Origin: Straminergon stramineum
Taxonomy: Eukaryota > Streptophyta > Bryopsida > Hypnales > Calliergonaceae
Length of the DNA: 64,000 bases
Assembly: GCA_963920665.1 (NCBI GenBank)
Contig: OY987265.1
Location: 31,191,001 to 31,255,000 of the forward strand
Reading direction: 5' to 3'
The notes under the pieces were generated by a model. The model had not been told where the DNA came from. It saw only the letters and a program-made list of their open reading frames with translations, and made no database searches. Numbering within the stretch: the stretch's first letter is position 1; each line of letters opens with the position of its first letter. Of this stretch, positions 12,370 to 25,161 are shown in pieces. The translations under genes were made by a program, and so were the position numbers.

Positions 12370-15300
12370 GTTATAGAACTTTCTTTTGATCAACTTGAAA
12401 ATTGGGACTTGGGAATTTTTCCAAGGCCTTCAATTGGTGTCTTAGTAGGTGGGTTCACTATTAGCTTGATGCGTAGAAAATTTTATAACAATTCAAGTTA
12501 CAATTAATAGTCTCAAGCCTTTGAAATTGGTCTTCCTTTCTTCAAAATTTGGGCAATGTTCAATATTTTCAAAGAACAATTTCAAAGACTTGTAAGTGAA
12601 AATCATGGAAGTCCAAATTGACCCTATTTTTTATTTATTTTAAATCTTCCTTGAGGCATAACTTTTCAATCACTACTTGAATTTTTGTAGAATTTTCTAG
12701 GCATTAAGTTAGGAGCAAAATACACCTCTAATAAAATATTCAAAAGAATCCAACAAATATTGCACGAAAAAAGGCCTCCCCTGAAGTGGAAATTGGCTTA
12801 AATTTATTGCTCAAGGTTGTAAGGATTATAATTTGGAAAATTTGAAAACAACAACTTAGATCTAGCATCATGATGAGCTGTAAACAAGCTTTTGTGATGA
12901 GGTAAGGGAGAATTCCATTCATAGGGTGTGTGTGTGAAAATTTGTCAACTCTATCAATATTTAGCATACATCCATACTTTAAGTTATGTTGAGATTGTTT
13001 GTTTTGTTTGTTATGGTGAAATCTTCGGAACCATGCATCCCCAAGTCACATTTTTGGTATGATCAAAAAGCCCTCAACAAGGAGGGGTGCAAAAACTTTG
13101 ACTTGTGGTGTTTGAACTTATGACCAAAAAAGATATAGAATTTTCAAGTTCTTGTGAATGAAAAAATGAAAATAATCACTTTTACTTTTATTTTGACTGT
13201 GGCACAGGGCACACCAGTTGGGATTATAAGTTGTCCATTTTCCCTTGAAAACGTGGGACTGAAAATACTGCACAAGCTTCATGCCTGCTTGCTGGTTTCT
13301 GTTCCCGGGATGGCCTTCCTTCCTCCGTGCAATTTGTTATGGAGTATATCCCAGACAGCTGTTCCCCTCCCAGACCCCCTTTGAATTGATCATTGTCTCC
13401 ATGGGATAATTAAATACCTTACCTTAAAAATACTGAGTGATCTTATGCTTCTCTTAGCCAGTTTGGTCACGAACTTCTCGGGGCCGTGGCCCTGGTCAAC
13501 ACCATGTGGGGATGGTAGACACGGACATCTTCTGCCCTACCACTCCATTTCTCCTCCAATAGGAAGACCTTCCTACTGTACTAGGTTAGGGGTGGGTCAA
13601 TATACAACTTAACCCCAGTTTGGAATCTGGGGAGCCCTGATTCCCTTGCCATGTTTGAGGGAAGCAAGGAAGGGAAAGGAAGGTGTAATTCTATTACTTA
13701 ACTTATGTTAAGAAGGGAGGAGCACCCAATGACATCCCTGTACCCAATAGTGTCCCTTTCTAGGTCAGAAATTCATTCTAGAACATAAATGTGGCAAGAC
13801 TGTAGACAGCCTATCATTTTAATTTTGAAGTCCACAAAATAAGCTCTCTCTCCTGTCTAACTTACATCTACCTCCATTTAGAGCCTGAGATGATTATGCT
13901 CCGCTGAATGGGACACCATTGGGTACAAAGGATGCCATTAAGTTATTATCATAGGTGCCCTTCCAATGGAAACTTTTCCTTTCATTTGCTTCCCCAAAAC
14001 AAAGAAGAAGGGAATCCAGTTTCTTGCAGGTGGGTGGTCCCCGAGGTGGGCCAGGCACATGAAGAGATTGCAAGTACCCCCCAGGTGGATTCCCGGGATG
14101 GGGCAGGGCCAATTCCTCGGGGAGAGCGGAGAGGCTAGGACTAAGTTAGACAGGAGTAGCCTTTCTGGGGGCATGCCAGCACAGCAGACAGACAGAGTTC
14201 CAGTTTTCAGGTATTTGCTTGCTGAGTGGTTCGTACTACGCAAGTTCAGTTGGGTGATGACTTGGGTCTGTGAGTGGCTTCATGATCAATCAGGAGAGGG
14301 CAGACTTATTATTATTACAGTAGGTTTATGATAGCCTAGTCTGGACCCCTAGCTCCTCTCAACTGGAATCAATGGGAAGCTCCAATGGAGGACCCCCTGC
14401 GTGGATTGTGGGGGTCTGTGTTTGACAGTGGGTGGGTGGGTGGGTGGGTGGGGCGGGGGAGGACGAGGGGGATATGCCCAATAGGGGACTGACCCATCAT
14501 GGGAGAAGTGGAGCAGGGGGGCCTCATTGGATCTGGACCACGCATTTCAACTCAATCCACATGGAACTTGGGGTGGGTGCTTTGCTGGGGGGAATATTAT
14601 TCGTGAAAGGAATAGCCACGTGGCAATACCGTACTCCAGACTCACTCATGGGGTCGGCACAAACAGATACGAAAAAGACAAAAGAAGTTCAATATTTTGC
14701 GGGGAAATTCTGGTAGCCAACCCATTTCTGAACACACACACACCATTTCCAACATGTAGGCTGCTTTCTTTCCGTGAAGTTGTGGCGTAGTTCCTGGAGT
14801 AGTTGTGTCGCATCATGATTGGTTGCAAGGCTCTCAATATTGCAACCAGCCCTTGGTCGATTTGGCAATTAGCTTGTGGTCACAAATAGAAAGCTCTATA
14901 CCACCATTACAGGTCAAAGAGAATCTTCCACTAAAAATTAAGGTAGCCAAGTTCAATATTTTGGGGGAAATTACTGTCATCTTGGGGGAGTTGAAAAGAA
15001 AAGAAATGAATGTTGGAAATTTGTAAATATCAAGGAATGGGCACATGGTGAAATGGAAGTTATCTAATGTCAAAATTTTAATAGTTTGATTTTTATTAAT
15101 GTATATCATGTGCGCCATCAAATAGCAAGATATTTTGGTTTGGTGATGTGAAGGACCGACTTCATTGAAATGCAATGCTGTGAGTGGGAGGATTGAAAGA
15201 GGTCCTTTGACTTGTAGTGAAGGTCATTGTTCTTCATCAATCCTCAAAGGGTTATGAAGTAGTAAGGTGGCACCTCAAAGGAAAAATGCAAAGGAATTTT

Positions 15301-17517
15301 ATTCACAATAGAGCTTCAAACTTGATTTAAACATTGTAAATCTATTTTTTTTCACAATGTGGAAAATCAAGTTAATTTTTTAACCTCCAAAAATTTGTTT
15401 ATGATTTAGAGTCTCAAATAGGAAGTTATGAAGGTCTACAATGCATTTGTAAAATAATAATTATTGCATTGTTTGGACTTGACTATGAGCATTTGAGCTA
15501 TTTCATGTCTTCATTTACATACCCCACATGGATTGTTGGGCCCCTCCTACCTTGCCATTTCTATAAAACACGTGGCTTCTCTTGGCAAATCCAACAGTGA
15601 GTGGCTTGTAAAGATAAATAGGATACAAATGGACAAAATGGCCACATACAAGAAGTGACTATAAAACTACTTTTCTTCACTTTATTAATTATTTGTCATG
15701 AAATGATAGGTAGGTATGATAATGTTTCTTCATCTTCTCCACAAATTTGTGATAACACTCAAATAGAGTGATTAGGTAGTACCATAGTAAGTTGTGGGAT
15801 AGATTTGGTTGGAAAATAACCTTGAAAATAGATCTCAAAATTTTTGGAGAATAATTTTTCTACAAAAATATTACATGAAAAATAGATTGAATATAGATAT
15901 TTCTGTATTTGACAATTGTCAATATTTATTTTTTAGAAAAATAATTAAATATTTGAAAGTAACATGCCTATCTTGCCCTTTATTAGCAATATGAAGTTGA
16001 ACATCCAGAAGGGATAATACTCTAGTCAAATAGCAGGTTTCTCAAAAATATTGTTATAATTCAAAGTTGAAATTATTGGGTAGATTGTTTCAAAAATATA
16101 TAATTTTCCAATGGAAAAGACAAGATTTCAAGGAATATTCAAAGTGATGAAATCAAATTTCTGAAAGTAATAATTATTCATAAAACAACAAATATGTTCA
16201 AGATTTAGGGTTTGGAGGTTATTGCTTCATTTAGGAAGAAAATTATTTGTAATGGTAAGATTGCAAACAACAATGCCTTGCTATCATTTCAATAAAATTC
16301 AAATTGGATTAGAAACCACATAAGTGGATCTTTTTGTATGACTTTTCAATTAACTCTATCGTGATCTATTTTTCTCTTTTCATGCACAATGTGAAAGGTA
16401 CATCATAAGAAAAAAGAAAGAAAAAGCCTACCATGGGTTGTCCAAAATTGAGTCCAAAATGAACTCTTCCACCTACCATGCCAACCTAAAGTATGTACTT
16501 AAATAGCAAGTTTGGCTTTTGGATATTGAATATTCAATTCAAGTCTACAAATAAGCCTCAACATTTCAAAATATAATTCTAAAGAATATGGCATTAAAAT
16601 TTTTGAAAATCCAAATATTAGACAAATACCTTGCAATGTCTTCATCCCACACAAATGAATATTTTGGATTTCAACTATTTAAGCGTGTTACTCTTCATTG
16701 AACTTAGATGATCTATCCTAATATGGCTACTCACCTTGTGCATGACTCCCTCACAGAGCTTCAAAAGTCACTTCATGTGTGTGCTTAGAGCTAAAAAGAC
16801 AAACTATTTATACAAGTGAGGTGGAAGGAAGTAAAATAACCCATATCATATATGTAAATTAGAAGAACAACCATTCACACTCAAACAAGAATTTTATTCA
16901 AAGTAGAACTTCAAACTTCATTTAAGCCTATTCAAAGCCAAAAAACTTTAATAGAAAACTATAAGCTACTTTAACATGGAAATTAAGCTAAATTTCATCT
17001 CCAACAACCTATTCAAGATTTTGGGCCTTCAAAAAAAATTTAGACAAAGTTCAAAGAGAATGTTTGAAAATGTCTCACCCTATGAAAGTTACCTTGATTT
17101 TCCAACTTTTTTTAGTTCAAAGTTTTTTGGAAAAACTTACTCTAATATGCTAAAATGAAGTCTGAAATTTTACTTTGAACAAAATTCCTATATTTTGACA
17201 AGGAGCGTTCAATCGAGCTCTCATCTTCAAATTTTTCCATGAATATTCTTTGAGGATTCATGACATACAATCGATTTCATTACATATAATGGATCTCTAC
17301 ACCCACTATTCCCACAAAATGTCAATGATGTAATTCCTTCATTTTGCCATAAAAAATTTCTTTGATTGTAGATGGTCGTTTGAAGGGGTGCTATTAGACT
17401 CAATGGATTGATGATGGATTCTCTGGATTTTTGACAAACTAGTTTTAAATTTATTTGTAGATTTAATTGCTTGGTCCTAGAATTAGCAAAAAAATTGATG
17501 TTTCTTTCTTAATTACT
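12370..17517. other. Unassigned intergenic DNA
   Basis: No supported gene. 13,200-14,900 is less AT-rich, and open frames overlap on both strands (about 100-121 codons) without recognisable domains. A possible TTAA end (TTAACCCCAGTTTGG) sits at 13,609. An old, weak direct similarity joins 15,294-15,340 and 16,888-16,935 (GAATTTTATTCA...TTCAAACTT). From 15.3 to 17.5 kb the DNA is AT-rich and otherwise featureless. Confidence 0.4.
14429..14460 (+). repeat. GGGT repeat, G-quadruplex type
   Basis: Five consecutive GGGT units run into GGGGCGGGGG, giving at least six G runs of three or more with one-base spacers. This fits the four-run G-quadruplex pattern well. Whether it is functional is unknown. 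Confidence 0.8.
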
Positions 17518-18471
17518 TTAACCTCTAAAGGTATTTGACTATGTTTTCACCAAAAACGCTCCAAAACTGTCATCTCTAGTATAAGTACCAAATTTTAGAA
17601 AAAATATATTTTTGGACAAATGTAACCATAGGATCTTGTAGTACGCTGGTTTGGGAAGATGTGAATTTTTTTTTTCAGAAATATCCCCCGTTTGGATTGT
17701 AAGATATTAGCATTTGAAGTGACAAAAAGCCATTTTTAGGCCTTGCAAAAATCTAGGCAAATGCACTTCACAAGGCCATATCATTATAAAAAATGTCCAA
17801 AATGGTTGTAACTCTTTGGATTCATTCTTCAAGTCATGTTGGCTACATTCTTGAAAAATTTTAGATCATTTGGAATTGTACAACATATAGGAAAAAAATA
17901 GTAAGTTGAAAGAAGTAGAGAATGATTCAAAATACTAAATTGTTAATAATTTATTTATGGAATTGAAAAATGCGAATCCCAATGGTTAAATTGTTGTAAT
18001 AAACAATTTCCACCTCAGGTTTTTATTTTTTTCCAAAAATATTTAAAATTGAGTTAAATGAGGGTCTTCGAAGTTTATTTTAGAGTAGAGATTCCATTAC
18101 TACCTACAAACTACCCACAATTAAAACTCTTCATAACTTTCATCTCATGAATCAAAATGGAATGATTCAAAGCTTTCCATGTATATATAAATCAGGAAAA
18201 TAAATTTCAAATTATTATTTTTTTAAAAAGTGATTTTTAAAGAATTTTTTTTTGCTGCCCGGGCTGCCCACCAAGCAATGAAAACAACATATCATATAAT
18301 AAATTTTTAACCATGTATTCAAAAGTGATGAAAATTGTTGGGTCTTAAAGCTACTCCTCGGGCACATGTTGTGTGAAAATTTTAAAGAAAAAAAATAAAA
18401 ATTCCATTTGTAGTGAGTTGCCCGAAATCGCTATGTTGCCAAAAAACACTATTTGGTCCTTTAGAGGTTAA
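17518..18471 (+). mobile_element. TTAA element P1a (946 bp)
   Basis: TTAA 17,518-17,521 then CCTCTAAAGG; the right end CCTTTAGAGG is its exact reverse complement, followed by TTAA 18,468-18,471. The body matches P1b (inverted) and the first 0.9 kb of P1c. Shared landmarks after the left end are TGACTATGTTTTCAC, CATAGGATCTTGTAGTA and CATATAGG. It has no open frame of note, so it is non-autonomous. Confidence 0.85.
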
Positions 18472-18498
18472 GCCAAACTTGCTATCCAAGTATGCATA

Positions 18499-18756
18499 GT
18501 TGTTATTATGTGAGACTAGAATCACAAGCACATGAACATAGGAGTCCATATACCTATGTTATAGTTGTGTATATTACAAAACACTTCCGCAATTAATTAC
18601 AATATACCTACATTATTAATATCCATATTATAGGTGTTAATTCTATAAACATCTTCAATGGTTGTAGTCTTGTAGAGTATCCACATATACATGTGCTCAA
18701 CATGTGCTCAAGGCTTGTAGGCTCACATTTCCATGTTCACATACTAATGTCATTGC
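18499..18756. mobile_element. MITE M1 (GTGAGC family)
   Basis: Left end GTTATTATGTGAGACTAG, right end GTTCACATACTAA: inverted TATGTGA-type termini around an AT-rich body with palindromes such as ATATACCTATGTTATAG. It is the most diverged of four family members. TSD not clear. Confidence 0.55.
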
Positions 18757-19218
18757 TGTTAGGTAGCAACAACAATAGTAAACTCATTGGGTTTTTATTG
18801 TTGAGAACTAAAGCAAATGGAAAAATAATATGCATTAATTGTTCCTATCTCCTTGCAATTTTCAAAGTAGAAGATTGTCTCATTATCTACTAGTTGTCTT
18901 CTTTTGCTTGCACTTGCTCTGCTTGTACATTACAATGGAGGAATGTAGGAACACCTGATGAACTCATTGGGCAACTTTTACTTATTGTCTAATTCTTTGC
19001 TATAATGTGACTTAACTTAGATATTGAAAAATGACAATGTCAAACTTTTAAGATGGCATTTTAGGGTTGAATATGGATATGCCTACAAGCAACACATTGT
19101 GAATTCCTAGCTCTTAGTTTGTATTTTTGTTGGGAACAAATGGAAGAAAAACACAATGGCATTATGTAAACAAGAGCAACAAAAATACAATGAAGAGAAG
19201 AAGGACAAATAACCACCA

Positions 19219-19390
19219 GCTAGGGTGAATTGACCCCCTCATTGCCCTGCCTTGGATGGATGGAGGGATGAGGGGTCCGATTACTGTCCATCCCGACCTC
19301 CTGTCTTATTGCCCTCCTCCGACCTTTGACCAACCTTCCTCCGACCTCCTCCCTTGCAACCTCTTGCTATCCTTCTCTCCGACCTCCAAC
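19219..19390 (+). repeat. Q-family fragment
   Basis: GCTAGGGTGAATTGACCCCC, GGGATGAGGGGT, CTGTCCATCC and repeated CTCCGACCTCC match the inverted ends of the 42,208-43,963 element. It is an isolated, GC-richer arm without a partner here. Confidence 0.6.
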
Positions 19391-19493
19391 TTGTAAATGC
19401 TAGTCTTGTTCCCACTCAAGATTTCAAAGAAATTTGAGAGCAAATTAAATCTACTCTGAATCTACACGAGTGTTGGTTGTCACCTCATTCTTG

Positions 19494-20424
19494 TTAACCC
19501 CTAAAGGACCAACGTGCATTTTTTTGTCTACATAGCAATTTTGGGCAGGTACGTGTGGCTAGAGATTTCAATATTTTTGGCCCAAATTTTATTATAAGGT
19601 GGGGACAAGGATTATCTTTCATATGCACTAAATTTCATGACATTTGGAAATATGAGTCAAAAGTTATGGCCTAATATGTTACTTTTTTTTGTAAATGGGT
19701 AGTTCGGGCAAATTAAAAAAAATTCCTTTTTTTTAAAATAAAAATTTGAAATTGGTTTTATAGAGTTATATATACTTGTAAAGCTTTGAATCATTCCATT
19801 TTGGTCAAGGAGTCAAAAGTTATGAGGATTTTTTGTTTGCGGGCAGTTATGGATTCTCTACTCTAAAATAAACTTTAAAGTCCTTTATCTTACTCAATTT
19901 TTAATATTTTTGGAAAAAAATAAATTCATAGGATGTAGATTGTTTATAATAACATTGAAACCATAGGGATTGGCATTTTTCAATTCCATAATTAAACTCT
20001 TAACAATTTAGTATTTTGAATCATTTTCTACTACTATCTACTTACTATTTTTTCCCTATATGTTGTACAATTCCAGATGATTTGAAAATTTTCAAGCATG
20101 TGGCCAACTTGTCTAGGAAAAAATATCCAAAGAAGCACCACCATTTTGGATATTTTGTCATAGAAAAGTGAGCTTGTGAAGTGTAGTTGCCTTGTTTTTT
20201 GTAGGGCCCAAAAATGATTTTAGTGAATTTAAATTCTTATATCTTGCAATCCATGTAGTGGAATTTTTTGAAATTTTTACCACATGCTCTCAAGTCAATA
20301 TACTACAAGATCCTATAGTTATATGTTTCAAAAAAGTTTTTTTTCAAAAATTTGGCACTTGTACTAAAAATGGTAGTTTTGGAGCATTTTAGTGAAAACA
20401 TAGTCATAGAACTTTAGGGGTTAA
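19494..20424 (-). mobile_element. TTAA element P1b (923 bp)
   Basis: TTAA 19,494-19,497 then CCCCTAAAGGACC; right end CTTTAGGGG then TTAA 20,421-20,424. Read on the minus strand it follows P1a in order (ACTATGTTTTCACT, ATAGGATCTTGTAGTA). The 66-codon open frame at 20,192-20,392 lies within it and has no coding look. Together with P1a it forms an inverted pair separated by about 1 kb. Confidence 0.85.
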
Positions 20425-21622
20425 AATGTATCAAGATTATTGCGTTTTGATGACACCAAGGAGAAGTGCTTCAATCTTGTTGTTCAAAGCTCCGTCAAAG
20501 TCGGATTTGAAGTTTTGACTAGTATTACTGAGTTATATTTGGGTTGATGTGCAATGTCTCTAGCCACTTTGATGAAGTTGTTGCTTTGTGTGAATCAGAC
20601 TATAGTTTGTATCAAATAGATTGAAAATCTTGGAGGAGGCAATGTGTAGATTTTAGATCGATTTTAGGTCTTGAACACTCCCATGTCTTAAGCCTTTTGG
20701 ACAATTGTAGCTAGAACTTCTTTATTGTACTCAAGTGTCAAAACTGGATTGCCAATGTCATGAGGCAATGGGACTTGTAGGGAAAACATACATAGAAGTT
20801 ATACTTTAGAAAGCCCACGTATAGTAGTTTGAAAGTCTAGAACGCTTATGGAAGCAATTTTGCTACTTACTATTGCTAATTAGAAGGTGTGAGTTTTTGT
20901 ACGTCTCATGTGTGGAAAAACAAAACAGATGTAGAAGTAGATATGAAGCTAATTGGGTGAATGTCTAATCCCCATCACCAGTCTATGGTGAGTACCTTAG
21001 TTGGTCCCAATTTCAAGCTTACATAACTTGTGTATCTTGACCTAATCATTTTTAGCCATTGATGTCAATCTCAAGCTTTTATCCATGTGTTTGAACATGT
21101 GGTGTATTCTTCTTCCAATCCTATTTTGCAATATATGGATGTTATTCTTATGTCCATGCATTTGAAAATTATGAAGTTTTGACAATTTTCAACAAAACAT
21201 ATTCTCATATTTAAAGCAGTACTATACATGCCCTCACAAAGCTCAACTAGATTTTACACTTGGATGGATTTAATCAAAATTTCATGAAAATGGTGGTATC
21301 CCATAAACTTGGCACTTTTATGTGTAGATTGTGTTGTTTGAAATCTATACCAATCGTAGATTTGAAAGCTAGACTTCTAGAGCTAAAGAAGTATATGAAT
21401 GGAAAAATGGTATACAAAATATTGTCATTCTAACAAAATTTCCCATGTTTCATTGTAACATTGCAAGCACTTGATGTTAATGATTTTACATTGTAAACCA
21501 ACATGAAACCACCTTCTCAAAGAATTTTTTTGGGTAGAGGCATGAGTGCAAGACAATTTGGGGTTGGGAGCTTTGTCTAGAGTAAATTTTAGATTTAGAA
21601 TTTGGAGTGTCAAACTCCTCCG
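20425..21622. other. Unassigned intergenic DNA
   Basis: Between P1b and the U-a unit I see no bounded element, gene or RNA. The last five bases (CTCCG, 21,618-21,622) are the left TSD of U-a. Confidence 0.4.
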
Positions 21623-24083
21623 TGTGAGCGCCAAATTACCCACCTTTGATAATTTGCAAACACAACCAGGTTCTGGGTTTCGGCTAAGTGATTCCTACCT
21701 TTAGGTGTCTAAGTGTGGTCCATTGTGCCTACCAAGCAATGGATCTTTTTACTTAGTGCCTAAGTGACCCCCAATTCACAAGATTTGCTTAATCTACTTT
21801 CAATGTTTGGGCTGACTGAATGGATGGCTTGCCCTATGATCTGGATGGAACCTATACCAGGTTAGAACTAAACTAAGAAACCTTTATTACATCTTGTGCT
21901 ATTTCTAAAAACATAAAAATCGACCCTATCCAACCTTCCTAGCCAAAGTTATGGGTGGATGAAGTTTGATTGCTATTGGGTTCTTCAAACTTCATCCATC
22001 GATTTCATCTAGTTCTCTAATTCAGAAAGATCCGAAATTTTTAGGAATGGTTTACAGGAATTTCTCCTACCCAAATCTGGATTTGGACCCTAATCGGGGA
22101 TTTCTACAAAATTCTCATCCAAGCTTTACCTAAACTTCATCCGCTAATTTCTCCTAACCTATACTTCGGAATTAACTTTTCTTTTTTGTCCTGGACCCTA
22201 ATTGGTAGCCTCCTTGTAATCTATTTAATTCTCTGTTAAATCCAGAGTTTAGCTATTCTTCATCCAATTTGACCCTAATCTTCATTTGGCAATAACTTTT
22301 TCATTTTTAACCCGATTTGGGCGTGCCTTAGAGTTTTAGAAAGCCACGGCCTTCCTCTTCAAGTTTATGTCCTTGGAAATGACCCAAACTACAGTCCTAA
22401 GGGTCTGACCAAGGGGTAGGCCTCGGCTCAAGTTATTAATCTCTAATTAAGGACCTAGGAAAAGTTTGGAAAGGTTTAACTCATACCTTGGAACTTGAGT
22501 TGTTGATCGCACCACCAGAAGCTCTCCCTCCTCCGCCATGAACTCCTCGGCCATGAGACAACGAACCACTATTCTAATCATAAAAGAATTTGGTGCTAGA
22601 GTTTATTTGTTGGCCTCACCCTATTTCTTTTCTCTTCTCCTCTTTTCTTTCCTCCCACACTCTAAGGTGGCCCAACTACCCTTGCTCCTACCTACTAAGC
22701 TAATCTTAAGGATGTGTCATACCACCCTCCAAAGTTGAGCTACTTCTTACGTCCTATACTTACGTCTCACACTTAATCTTGTGGTGATCACCTAATTTTA
22801 ATCTAAGGGCTTAAGTAAACCTTGAGGATTTCACCTCCTATCTTATCTACTTCCACTCCTAACCTTCAAATTCTCCTCCCTCTTGTCACTCCCTCATTCT
22901 TTTGGCCACTTGCTTGTTGCTTTGGTGATGTTTACGAGAGAGAAGGAGTTGGATTCCCCGCCTTGACGGTTTGTTTAGTGCGGTTGTGTCATACTCATGT
23001 AGGAGCGTAAGTATCCTTACAACACCAAAACGTTGTAAAATGACTCAAAATATCGTCCTAGGGGATTCTAGAATGTTGCTACAAGTTGGTATTATCCGTA
23101 TTATCGACTTAAGTAATCTGTCCACTTAAATTCTCTCTTCCGGATCTCTATCTGTTCGGAATCTAATCCGGATCCACTCTTTTTCGGAATCCACTTCCGT
23201 CTCTTCTCACACACTAGTTTTCTATTCCTCTGATTTATCCTCAAAGGGTCCGCCTTTGATCTTGTAGAAGGGTAGGGACTCACCACTTGTGTTCCTCACA
23301 CTCTCTTCTCTCTCTAAATTACACAAAATACACCTAACAATATGTCGTAATAGATCGGACAAAGAAATACTCTCACAACTTCTCAGATGGCCAATCCGGA
23401 AGGTAGGTCACTTAAGGCCATATCCAACCTTTTCCACTACAACAATAGATCAACAACAATCGGAATCGATGGGGGATTGTTAGTCGTTCACTAGACTGAT
23501 TCTAGGATTTGGTAGACCTTTTGGAGAGTAGGATGGGGATTTTTCTATTGGCGGTTGTTTATCTCCATACGGAACCCTCTCTGGTATTCTAGACTCGCAC
23601 CCACACTACTCCTTACCGAATTTCCATTCCAATGTTTTAAAGGCACTACGTGCAATATCGTATTCACAAGCCTAACCTACATCACAAACATTCCCTCCAA
23701 ATTAGATCCATTCGCTTCAGATCCGGATTCCTCCTTTCCTCTCTCCTTACACTTTAACGCTCTCATAAGCAGAAAACAATAAAGCTAGATATATAATAGA
23801 TCAATTCCTAAATATCCACTTTGTGGCTCAAATTAAAGAAAGGAGAACAAAATACCAACTATAAGCGCTAGGATGGAATGAGAGGGCAACAAACCTGCCC
23901 TCCCTTTAAAACTCCAAATTGAAGGCAAAAAGGCCACCCAAAAATCTAGGCGACCAACCACTGACCTCCCGAGAAACCCAGAAAGTCAAATTCTAAAAAT
24001 TTGGAACCTAGGCCTACACTTGGAAACCTAGTTCAGATCTAAAATCAAAATCCTAACTAATTGAAACCTAACTACTTTGCCTT

Positions 24084-25161
24084 TCATGCCTTCTTCTGAC
24101 TGCTACCACCTTGATTGGTTGGAGCCTGAACAGGTGCCCTTGTTGGAGTCATCTTGATCGCTGCCCGGGTCTGAACTTTCTGGATTATTGGAGGCGAATC
24201 TTCCTCTCCATCATCCTTTGTTTCCGACTGGTACTCCTCTTCATCAAACTTCCTAATGAGTTGGATCTCCTCCTCTACTTCTTCTTCTTCTGGGGATGTC
24301 TCATCCAACACAATGGTTGTCTTCTCCTTCTGGGGTTGGGATTGTTGCATGTGTTTAAAACTTTTTGGATGGGTCCGAGATGGATTCATCATGCCTCCCA
24401 TTTGGTTAGTCAAATCACTCCGAATCGGTAATTTGGGTGTTTGGAATGTGTCCTTCACGGTGAGCTGGGTGGTCGGGATAGTTGGCAAGGTGGAAACTTC
24501 CAATGGCCCTAACTCCTTTGATACGCTTGGTTACTTGGCCAGCTATAGTACTATCTTCACGCTCCCCCGGATGGTCTTCTGTAATTGACTCAAGAAGGGC
24601 TCCGTAGATTGGCAAAGAGCCTTCTTGAGTCCCTCAAGTTGTAGATGTGGTGGGAGTACTAGAGTCTGCTTAACTGGAGTTCCTATAACGAAGGGAAGTT
24701 CTAGAAACTGCATGAAGTCCATGACTCAATTTGGATCTATGCGCCCAAGAGTTGTCGCATCTCCTTCAAAACGGATTCCATCCAAGCTGAGAAATCAACC
24801 AAGATCCTTACTACTGTCCATTTGGTTAAATGCCCCTCTTTGATTAACTGGTTCTAGACGAGGGATGCTTTGATGATGAATTTTGATGGTCTATCCACCA
24901 AGCTGGACAAATTCTTGATGAGCTGCAGGGCTTCCTTCTCCCTCTATTTTGATGCGGCTAGCTCTTCATCCACTCGATTCACTTGGGATTGGAGATTATC
25001 CTCCTCCTTTTCTAGGTCTTGGTTTTGATCTTTTTTCCGTCTCAGCTCATCCAAATTCAACAGTCGCTTCATTTCGTCCAAGACATCTTATGGTTCGACC
25101 TTAAGCTCTTTGCTAATTGCCATTAGGAGTTCCGCCAAGTTGTCATGGTACTCTTGCACCT
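24084..25161 (-). pseudogene. Gag-like pseudogene, C-terminal piece
   Basis: The minus-strand frame begins directly at the edge of U-b (KVQEYHDNLAELLMAISKEL). It continues as a charged, probably coiled-coil stretch (LRRKKDQNQDLEKEEDNLQ), then EGHLTKWTVVRILVDFSAWM. It changes frame near 24,735 into MDFMQFLELPFVIGTPVKQT, and ends with a Pro/Gln/Glu-rich tail containing an acidic run (about residues 65-100 of the last 139-codon frame) and the C-terminus SSQKKA. At least five in-frame stops and one frameshift break it. Long acidic, low-complexity tails and coiled coils are common in structural proteins of plant retroelements. I recognise no catalytic domain. The N-terminal piece lies at 29,043-29,945. 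Confidence 0.55.

Noticed and set aside
13966..14331. 121-codon plus-strand open frame, overlapped by a 101-codon minus-strand frame
   Set aside because: Both strands are open in several frames because the patch is less AT-rich. Composition is unlike a folded protein, and there is no domain, splice context or copy elsewhere.
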